Shown in pieces: positions 1 through 5,037 of a stretch of 5,167 bases of DNA (its first letter is position 1; the number at the start of each line of letters is the position of its first letter). Made by a program: the position numbers and the translations under genes. Below the pieces are notes generated by a model. It saw nothing but the letters and a program-made list of their open reading frames with translations, had not been told where the DNA came from and ran no database searches. The DNA is from Lachnoclostridium sp. UBA6475. Lineage in GTDB: Bacteria; Bacillota; Clostridia; Lachnospirales; Lachnospiraceae. The stretch lies in NCBI GenBank assembly GCA_002435545.1, contig DJNB01000170.1, positions 1 through 5,167 on the forward strand. Direction: 5' to 3'.

Positions 1-1
1 T

Positions 2-1417
2 ATTGCTACTATACGAAGGACTCAGGAAGAAGCAAATATACCAGAGGCTTATCAACACTATCATACACGTAATCCACTATACCAGTATCCGAATTTGAAA
101 AGGATACTGGTGGAAGAAGGGAGCAGTCAATATGAATGCAGAGACGGTGTGTTGTATGCGGTGGAGAAGAAAAACAATAAAAGACATCTTCTATGTGTAC
201 CGATGAATTATGAAGGTGTGGTGCATATTGCTAAGGATGTAGTCGGTATTATAAGTCCTGCTTTAGATCAATGTGAGAAAGTAACAGCATTTGAAGTGGA
301 AGAAGGAAATCCGTATTACTATTCAAAAAATGGTGTACTTTACGAAAAAAGAGAAGATTATGGAATTGGTCTAAGAGCTTATCCGGCAGGGAAACGGGAT
401 ACGAAATTTACTATTCCATTAGAAGTTGAGTGTATGGACAGTGGTGCATTTGCAAACAATAAGTATTTGAAAGAAGTGGAATTTGTTGATGAAGTTAACG
501 CTATACCAGCGGCTGCATTTGAAAATTGTACTTCTTTGGAACAGATCATCAACGTTCCTGATGAACTTAGAGGAATTGGAAATTGTGCATTTGAAGGCTG
601 TGAAAAATTGCAGCTATTCGATTTACCTAAAGAATTAACAAGTATTAGTGGGCATGCATTTGAAGGGATTCCGCCGGTGAAAAAAATTGTATTTCCTTCG
701 AAATGCATGGGAGCCGTTTTGTCGGGATTAAAAATGGCTGACGGAGGAGTGATGGAAGTAAAGGGGCCATGGATGGGGATGGAGGACATTCCTCAAGAAG
801 GCAACTTTATTTTCAAAGGATATAAAGAAACTGCTTTATATAAAACAATGAAAAAAATGTCCAATGTGACATGTAAACCATACAAAAAATCTCTTTATAA
901 ACATAAAACAAAAAAGATAAAAAAGGGAGTGAAAGGAAAAGGAAAGCCTTCCACATCCTGGTATAAAAAGAAGAAAAAAGTGCTTTATATCAAGACTCCG
1001 GATCAGTTGGCGGGAATGCAGAAACTTTGTAAAAAAGGAATCGATTTCAATGACAAAAAAGTTGTATTAAAAAGAAATCTTGATATGTCCTGCTATAAAA
1101 GTTTTGAACCAATCGGATATAATGCAATGGAAGAATTTAAAGGTACATTTGACGGGAATGGAAAAACCATTTATAATTTATCAATTCATCGATATGATTA
1201 CAATTATGTTGGATTGTTTAGTGCTTTGAGAGGGACTGTAAAAGATTTACAGTTAAAAGGAGCAAATGTATATGGTCGGCAGTATGTTGGGGGGATTGCA
1301 GGAAATGTATTTAACGGTCAGATTAAAGATTGTAAAGTGTCAGGAACTGTCAAAGGATATAGTCATGTAAATATAGTCGGAATGTATTTTTGGGACAGTA
1401 ACGTTGAATTTAATTAG
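2..1417 (+). CDS. BspA-like leucine-rich repeat / GLUG surface protein, 5'-partial, probably N-terminal piece of a broken gene
   Basis: The frame is open from base 2 with no stop, so the gene begins before the window. The TTG at 95 sits inside a typical LRR_5 phrase (YPNLKRILVEEGSSQYE) and is not a convincing start. Bases 2 to about 880 carry LRR_5/BspA-type units, with phrases such as NPYYYSKNGVLYEK, GAFANNKYLKEVEF, AAFENCTSLEQI and CAFEGCEKLQLFDLP. Next comes a linker at 881-979 in which 16 of 33 residues are lysine. From 980 the sequence resembles a GLUG region (IKTPDQLAGM, GTFDGNGKTIYNLSI, YVGLF, YVGGIAG, then the degraded VNIVG). Proteins of this family are normally exported and thought to act in adhesion or surface binding; that role is inferred, because the signal peptide would lie outside the window. 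The frame ends at TAG 1415-1417 in mid-domain, with no anchor or usual C-terminus. The following DNA continues the protein in another frame, so this is probably a fragment of one gene with 1496-2545. Confidence 0.8.
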   Translation: MATIRRTQEEANIPEAYQHYHTRNPLYQYPNLKRILVEEGSSQYECRDGVLYAVEKKNNKRHLLCVPMNYEGVVHIAKDVVGIISPALDQCEKVTAFEVEEGNPYYYSKNGVLYEKREDYGIGLRAYPAGKRDTKFTIPLEVECMDSGAFANNKYLKEVEFVDEVNAIPAAAFENCTSLEQIINVPDELRGIGNCAFEGCEKLQLFDLPKELTSISGHAFEGIPPVKKIVFPSKCMGAVLSGLKMADGGVMEVKGPWMGMEDIPQEGNFIFKGYKETALYKTMKKMSNVTCKPYKKSLYKHKTKKIKKGVKGKGKPSTSWYKKKKKVLYIKTPDQLAGMQKLCKKGIDFNDKKVVLKRNLDMSCYKSFEPIGYNAMEEFKGTFDGNGKTIYNLSIHRYDYNYVGLFSALRGTVKDLQLKGANVYGRQYVGGIAGNVFNGQIKDCKVSGTVKGYSHVNIVGMYFWDSNVEFN

Positions 1418-1466
1418 AGGGACGGCATACGTTAAATTGACAAAAAGCAAAGCTGGATTTATAAAA
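1377..1466 (+). other. Frame-broken junction between the two LRR pieces
   Basis: Between the two LRR reading frames, the +2 frame has stops at 1415-1417 (TAG) and 1433-1435 (TAA). The +3 frame is open from 1377 to the TAA at 1467 and reads as plausible protein (for example RGTAYVKLTKSKAGFIK). Removing one T, either from the T5 run at 1387-1391 or the TT at 1414-1415, joins the upstream frame to it. Adding one A to the A4 run at 1463-1466 joins it to the downstream frame as GFIKIKVKK...LVIPKKI. The two changes cancel, which explains why both LRR pieces lie in the same frame. I infer one ancestral or real gene covering 2-2545, split by indels. There is no ribosome site here that would support a separate second gene. 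Confidence 0.6.
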
Positions 1467-1468
1467 TA

Positions 1469-1492
1469 AAAGTAAAGAAAAAAGTAAAGAAA
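1469..1492 (+). repeat. Perfect 12-bp tandem repeat, two copies
   Basis: AAAGTAAAGAAA occurs twice, back to back, at 1469-1480 and 1481-1492. In the +2 frame it encodes KVKK twice, just ahead of the LVIPKKI segment of the second LRR piece. The unit is a multiple of three, so gain or loss of copies would not change the frame. It lies directly beside the A4 run where I place one frame break, so the whole stretch is prone to slippage. Confidence 0.85.
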
Positions 1493-1495
1493 CTG

Positions 1496-2545
1496 GTGAT
1501 CCCGAAAAAGATAAAAAATGCTCCTGTTACGCGTGTTGGATTTGGAAAAGAATTGTTTACGGGGGATATGGAGAGTGGGTGTAATGTGTTTGGAGAACAG
1601 TTTGATTTCATGCACGGGTATAGTTTTGAAAGCCAAAAAAATAAAAATACGATCACAGAAATTCAATTTCCTAAAACGGTAAAATGGATCGATGAAGGCG
1701 CCTTTTATGGCATGAAACAGTTGGAAAATGTAAAAATTCCGAATAAAGTAGAAATCCTTGACAGATATACTTTTTCAAAATGTCCATCTTTGAAGACGGT
1801 TGTTTTTCCGGAAAAAATGCAAGACATTAGTTGTTACGCATTTGGTGAGAGTGATAATGTAAGTAAAATTTCAGTCTCCTCAAAATGTAAAAAATATACA
1901 GTTAAAGATGGCTTTGTGATAGATAAGAAGAAAAAAAGTATAGTATGGGTTGTTTCTGCAAAGAAAGACGTTGTTGTTCCGGATACAGTTGTAAGTATTG
2001 GAGATTCTGCTTTTGCAACTTCAAGAGCGATTACAGTCAGCATTTCCAAATCAATACAAAAAATAGGTTATAAAGCGTTATCGTGTAAAACGATTCAAAA
2101 TGTCAGTATTGATTCTGAAAACGCGAAGTATGTAATGCAGGATAATTGTATTTTTACAAAAGAGGATGCTACACTTGCAGCGGTATTAGTGACAGGAAAG
2201 GAAATTCAAATTTCAGATAAAGTTAAAATTATAGGTGAGAATATTTCCGTTATGGGAAATATGGAGTTGAGTGACAAAGAACTCCTTGATGACGATAAAA
2301 ACTTTTCGGTACATATTCCTGCTTCTGTTGAAAAAGTGATGCATTGGTGGATATTTTTTGATTCAGCAGATGTTTATTTTTATGGTATGAAACCGCCGGT
2401 TATCGTCAGTAAGTACGATAAAGTATCGAATGATATACCGACTTCTAACAGGGTTTATGTACCAAAAGGTGCAAAGGAAGCCTACCTTCAATGGGCGAAA
2501 GATCAAGGTGTGGAGATTAACGTGTTGAAAGTGAATGAATTTTAA
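1496..2545 (+). CDS. BspA-like leucine-rich repeat protein, C-terminal piece (probable fragment)
   Basis: A 349-residue LRR_5/BspA-type protein if started at GTG 1496. The repeats are readable throughout: TEIQFPKTVKWIDEGAFYGM, LENVKIPNKVEILDRYTFSKC, LKTVVFPEKMQDISCYAF, and VVVPDTVVSIGDSAF. It closes with RVYVPKGAKEAYLQWAKDQG, the usual C-terminal phrase of this family, so the 3' end looks intact. The 5' end does not. There is no Shine-Dalgarno sequence before GTG 1496, and the first residues (VIPKKIKNAPVTRVG) are the interior of an LRR unit. There is also no signal peptide, and coding similarity continues upstream of the start, in frame, to 1436 and then in the +3 frame. No cell-wall anchor motif or C-terminal membrane segment is seen. 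Codon use is AT-rich and lysine-rich like the upstream piece. Best read as the C-terminal half of the gene that begins left of the window; a separate short cytoplasmic LRR protein is less likely. Confidence 0.75.
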   Translation: MIPKKIKNAPVTRVGFGKELFTGDMESGCNVFGEQFDFMHGYSFESQKNKNTITEIQFPKTVKWIDEGAFYGMKQLENVKIPNKVEILDRYTFSKCPSLKTVVFPEKMQDISCYAFGESDNVSKISVSSKCKKYTVKDGFVIDKKKKSIVWVVSAKKDVVVPDTVVSIGDSAFATSRAITVSISKSIQKIGYKALSCKTIQNVSIDSENAKYVMQDNCIFTKEDATLAAVLVTGKEIQISDKVKIIGENISVMGNMELSDKELLDDDKNFSVHIPASVEKVMHWWIFFDSADVYFYGMKPPVIVSKYDKVSNDIPTSNRVYVPKGAKEAYLQWAKDQGVEINVLKVNEF

Positions 2546-2568
2546 GTCTTTTGTCAGGATTTAACGTG

Positions 2569-2577
2569 AAAAGGAGG
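2569..2577 (+). promoter_or_regulatory. Orphan Shine-Dalgarno sequence
   Basis: AAAAGGAGG is close to a perfect match to the 3' end of bacterial 16S rRNA, 24 bases after the LRR stop codon. It has no standard start codon within the normal 5-10 base spacing. It probably belonged to the small broken reading frame that follows. Confidence 0.45.
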
Positions 2578-2584
2578 ACACAAT

Positions 2585-2700
2585 ATTACTGTTAAAAACT
2601 TGACGAGATAGATAAAGATGAATATAATGTATTTAGTGTATTTGTAATCCTGTTCGGTTTTATTGGGTCGCTTCAAAATAGAAGTAAGGGGTTATTGTAA
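2585..2700 (+). pseudogene. Relic of a small single-span membrane protein (speculative)
   Basis: A strong AAAAGGAGG lies at 2569-2577, but no ATG, GTG or TTG follows at the right distance; the codon at the ideal spacing is ATT (2585), and that frame stops after 8 codons at TAG 2609-2611. A second frame, open from 2596 to TAA 2698-2700, encodes 34 residues, starting KLDEIDKDEY and followed by a hydrophobic segment NVFSVFVILFGFIGSL and a basic end. One extra A in the A5 run at 2594-2598 would join the two into a 38-residue peptide beginning ITVKKLDEI. This could be a decayed small membrane protein or the remnant of a longer one. I do not recognise the family, and chance cannot be excluded at this length. 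Confidence 0.3.
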
Positions 2701-2706
2701 AAATAC

Positions 2707-2738
2707 AAAGAGTCGGACATTATACCGGCTCTTTTTTT
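2707..2738 (+). terminator. Intrinsic (rho-independent) terminator
   Basis: AAAGAGTCGG (2707-2716) pairs with CCGGCTCTTT (2725-2734) in a 10-bp stem with one T:G wobble. The loop is the 8 bases ACATTATA, and a run of seven T ends at 2738. It closes transcription from the LRR locus and its downstream relic, and separates that unit from ldh. Confidence 0.88.
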
Positions 2739-2754
2739 GCAGAAAAAAATAAAA

Positions 2755-2789
2755 TTACTGGTAAAATGTGGTTATAACAACGGTATAAA
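2755..2789 (+). promoter_or_regulatory. Possible ldh promoter/operator zone
   Basis: Between the terminator and ldh there are several -10-like hexamers but no good TTGACA box. TAAAAT (2762-2767) is preceded by TG at one base's distance (TGGTAAAAT), an extended -10 arrangement; TATAAC (2773-2778) and TATAAA (2784-2789) are alternatives. The 8-base perfect palindrome GTTATAAC (2771-2778), extended imperfectly to 2768-2781, overlaps this zone and could be an operator. It does not match the Rex consensus (TTGTGA-N6-TCACAA) that often controls fermentative dehydrogenases. A promoter must exist here given the upstream terminator, but its exact position is a guess. Confidence 0.3.
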
Positions 2790-2824
2790 GAAAAGCAAAA
2801 TGGTACACTCTAAGCACAAAGACT

Positions 2825-2832
2825 AGAAGGAG
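2825..2832 (+). promoter_or_regulatory. ldh ribosome binding site
   Basis: AGAAGGAG ends 8 bases before the ATG at 2841. It is strong, well spaced and fixes the start of ldh. Confidence 0.85.
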
Positions 2833-2840
2833 ATGATCAC

Positions 2841-3776
2841 ATGAATCAGAGAAAAGCAGCGGTGATCGGTTGTGGATTTGTTGGTGCCGCGACGGCGTTT
2901 ACCTTGATGCAGAGCAAGTTATTTTCGGAGATGGTGTTGCTGGATGCGAATTTTGATAAGGCAGATGGAGAGGCGAAGGATATTGCGCACGGCATGCCGT
3001 TTGCGGGGCCGATGAAGATTTATGCCGGAGATTATAAAGATATCGCAGATGCTGCGATTGTGATTGTGACGGCGGGGGCGAACCAGAAACCGGATGAGAC
3101 AAGACTGGATCTTGTGCATAAAAATGTTGCGATTTATGAAAAGATTATGCCTCAGATTGCAGCGCTCGATTTTCAGGGCATTTTACTGATCGTATCGAAT
3201 CCGGTCGATATCTTGACGTATGAGGCGGCAAAACTCAGTGGTCTGCCGAAAGAGCGCGTGATTGGCTCAGGGACTGTGCTGGATACTGCGAGATTGAAGT
3301 ATGAGCTTGGCAGACATTTGAGCGTGGATAACCGGAGTGTACATTCGTTTATTATTGGGGAGCATGGTGACAGCGAGATCGTGGCATGGAGCAGCACCAA
3401 TGTGTCGGGGATTCCGGTGCATGATTTCTGCGAGATGCGTGGATTTTATAATCATGATGCGGCAATGGAAGAAATTGCCAGCCGCGTGAAAAACAGTGCC
3501 TATGATATTATTCAAAAAAAACAGGCGACGTATTATGGAATTGCGATGGCGGTTAAGCGGATCTGCGAATGTATTATTCGCGATGAAAAGTCAATTCTGC
3601 CGGTATCGACGGTGTTAGATGGAGCATATGGGATAGAGGATGTGGCGCTTAGTATGCCGACGATTGTGGGATTTGATGGTGTCGAGACGCATGTTCCAAT
3701 TTCACTTGATCAAAAAGAACGGGAGAAATTAGAACAGTCTGCGGCGACACTAAAGAATGTTATAAAAGAACTTTAA
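2841..3776 (+). CDS. ldh: L-lactate dehydrogenase (NAD-dependent)
   Basis: A complete 311-residue cytoplasmic enzyme that interconverts pyruvate/NADH and L-lactate/NAD+, regenerating NAD+ in fermentation. The length fits the LDH/MDH superfamily. Visible motifs are the Rossmann GxGxxG (G10-C-G-F-V-G15), Asp35 for the NAD ribose, and the substrate loop NQKPDETR (81-88) with Gln82 at the position that selects lactate over malate. Catalytic and binding residues are also present: Arg88 (classical Arg109), Asn120 (Asn140), Asp148 (Asp168), Arg151 (Arg171), His175 in IGEHGDSE (His195) and Thr230 in ATYYGIA (Thr246). His168 matches the fructose-1,6-bisphosphate site His188, but the partner Arg173 position is Lys153. 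The start is set by AGAAGGAG 8 bases upstream. The gene stands alone behind a terminator, and its last 17 bases overlap the end of the kinase gene on the other strand. GC content is visibly higher than in the LRR locus. Malate dehydrogenase is unlikely because of Gln82. Confidence 0.95.
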   Translation: MNQRKAAVIGCGFVGAATAFTLMQSKLFSEMVLLDANFDKADGEAKDIAHGMPFAGPMKIYAGDYKDIADAAIVIVTAGANQKPDETRLDLVHKNVAIYEKIMPQIAALDFQGILLIVSNPVDILTYEAAKLSGLPKERVIGSGTVLDTARLKYELGRHLSVDNRSVHSFIIGEHGDSEIVAWSSTNVSGIPVHDFCEMRGFYNHDAAMEEIASRVKNSAYDIIQKKQATYYGIAMAVKRICECIIRDEKSILPVSTVLDGAYGIEDVALSMPTIVGFDGVETHVPISLDQKEREKLEQSAATLKNVIKEL

Positions 3777-5037
3777 TCTGTAAACTTTTTCCATCGGTGC
3801 TTTCTGCGTGGATGCTTCCTTTGTGATTTTTCACGATAGAATGAGCGATCGACAGACCGATGCCCGATCCTCCGGTGGAGGAGTTGCGGGAAGAATCACT
3901 TCGATAAAAGCGTTCAAATAAAATGTCCTGCGTGCCTTTTGCGATGCCTTCACATTCATTGAAAATAGTAAAGCAGAGATGTTTGCCATGCTTACACAGG
4001 GTAAGCTCAATGATGGAATCCGGCGTCGAATATTTGATCGCATTATCGAGAAGCAGACAAAAGAGCTGGCGGAACTGCTCTTCGTCGCCGACATAATACA
4101 GATCTTCCGCACACGATACCTGAAGTGTGCGGTGTGTGGATGTGGCAACAGGGATAAATAAGTCGACGGTTTCATTTAATACCTGGGAAAGTGAAAACCG
4201 GGCTTTTTGTAAAAATCCCTGTGCTTCATCCATTTTTGCTAATGCAGTGAATTGCTTCACCATATTTGTTAGTCGCATTACTTGATTTCTCGTGCTGTCC
4301 AGCCATTTTGAAGATCCTATTTCCATCTCCAGAACTTCGGTATTTGCATCGATTATCGTAAGAGGTGTCTTTAATTCATGCCCGGCATCGGTAAGGAATT
4401 GTTTTTGCTTCCGATAGCTTTCTTCAACCGGGCGAAGAATGAGTTTTGAAAAGAAGCATAGCAGTAAAAATACGGAAAATAGACCGGCCGCAGAAATTGC
4501 TATGCTTGTCATAAGAGATCCGCGATAGGTGGATAACTCTTTTTCTGCATCAATAAAAATGCATAAAACGCGGTCGCCGGATTTTACGGTGCGATAACGG
4601 TATACGTCGATAAAACCTGTGCCGGGAGCTGAATTGTAGATTTTGGCAGCATAAGTGCGTGCCTGTGCGGCATCTACTGCCGAGATGTGGCCGACGGAGG
4701 TTGCATATATTGTGCCGGAAGCATCATAGCGCACGGTAAAGTAACGTGTTTGATAAGGGGTTTCTTCCGATATGCTTTTGGGTGGTTCCGGCACTTTGTT
4801 ATGCGCTTGCGGGGAATTATCATTGGGGGAGTGTCCGGAAGGGTCGTGGTCCTCGTCGGACGGATCCGGAGATTCATAAAAACTTCCATTTCCCATTTCA
4901 AGAATGTGGGTAACATCGTCCAGATTTTTCCCCATTTTTTGGTAATTTATGTAATTGAGTGCCGTAATGATGATGGTTAGCACTAAAAACATAGAAAGCA
5001 TGGCGATAACAATAAAATTTCTTCGTATCTTTTTCAT
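3760..5037 (-). CDS. Two-component sensor histidine kinase
   Basis: A 425-residue membrane kinase that would sense an external signal, autophosphorylate on His and pass phosphate to the regulator encoded just upstream. The N-terminus has a basic start and a membrane span at about 8-31, then an extracytoplasmic domain at about 32-174. That domain includes an Asp/Ser/Pro/His-rich stretch (55-88) followed by a folded-looking part (YFTVRYDASGTIY ... GFIDVYRYRTV). The second span is at about 175-198. The cytoplasmic part has the H-box FLTDAGHELKTPL with His220, the N-box LLDNAIKYS (Asn332), the F-box LFERFYRSD (373-381) and the G2 box GGSGIGLSIA (389-398). The G1 box is altered: NECEGI (360-365) in place of DxGxGI. 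The ATG overlaps the regulator stop as ATGA, with GAGG as ribosome site about 8 bases ahead, so translation is probably coupled. The signal and target genes are unknown. Confidence 0.93.
   Translation of the reverse strand: MKKIRRNFIVIAMLSMFLVLTIIITALNYINYQKMGKNLDDVTHILEMGNGSFYESPDPSDEDHDPSGHSPNDNSPQAHNKVPEPPKSISEETPYQTRYFTVRYDASGTIYATSVGHISAVDAAQARTYAAKIYNSAPGTGFIDVYRYRTVKSGDRVLCIFIDAEKELSTYRGSLMTSIAISAAGLFSVFLLLCFFSKLILRPVEESYRKQKQFLTDAGHELKTPLTIIDANTEVLEMEIGSSKWLDSTRNQVMRLTNMVKQFTALAKMDEAQGFLQKARFSLSQVLNETVDLFIPVATSTHRTLQVSCAEDLYYVGDEEQFRQLFCLLLDNAIKYSTPDSIIELTLCKHGKHLCFTIFNECEGIAKGTQDILFERFYRSDSSRNSSTGGSGIGLSIAHSIVKNHKGSIHAESTDGKSLQIKVLL
5034..5037 (-). promoter_or_regulatory. ATGA stop/start overlap coupling regulator and kinase
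   Basis: On the - strand CCATGAAA carries the kinase ATG (5035-5037) and the regulator TGA (5034-5036) in a four-base overlap. GAGG lies about 8 bases before the ATG, inside the last regulator codons. This arrangement normally gives translational coupling and matched amounts of the two proteins. Confidence 0.8.

Larger units (their letters stand above)
2546..2840. other. Intergenic stretch without an intact gene
   Basis: About 295 bases separate the end of the LRR locus from ldh. They contain an orphan Shine-Dalgarno sequence (2569-2577), a frame-broken short reading frame with one hydrophobic stretch (2585-2700), an intrinsic terminator (2707-2738), a possible promoter/operator zone (2755-2789) and the ldh ribosome site (2825-2832). 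I see no tRNA, insertion sequence or riboswitch-like element. Confidence 0.7.

Noticed and set aside
95..97. TTG as the start of the first LRR gene
   Set aside because: The frame is open to the window edge and residues before and after it form one LRR phrase (YPNLKRILVEEG), so it is an internal leucine.
379..789. A 136-codon open frame on the - strand inside the LRR gene
   Set aside because: It lies wholly antisense to a clear LRR_5 coding frame, has no recognisable domain, and is explained by the regular repeat codons opposite.
1340..1666. Minus-strand 108-codon frame across the LRR junction
   Set aside because: It is rich in Phe and Ile because it reads opposite lysine-rich coding DNA; there is no domain and no credible ribosome site.
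2768..2781. Rex redox-repressor site upstream of ldh
   Set aside because: The palindrome is too short and lacks the TTGTGA / TCACAA halves spaced by six bases.
2546..2840. Riboswitch or small RNA gene in the intergenic stretch
   Set aside because: Apart from the terminator stem I see no conserved fold, and the rest is A/T-rich with stop codons in all frames beyond the short relic.
3815..3845. GTGATTTTTCAC mini-hairpin near the convergent gene ends as a terminator
   Set aside because: The stem is only four base pairs, lacks a T-tail in the right place, and lies within the kinase coding region.
3831..4175. Second minus-strand frame inside the kinase gene
   Set aside because: A shadow of the histidine kinase, whose H, N, F and G2 boxes fix the true frame.
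4687..4980. Plus-strand 97-codon frame with a hydrophobic look opposite the kinase N-terminus
   Set aside because: It is antisense to the kinase membrane and sensor region and recognisable domains are absent; the composition follows from the opposite strand.
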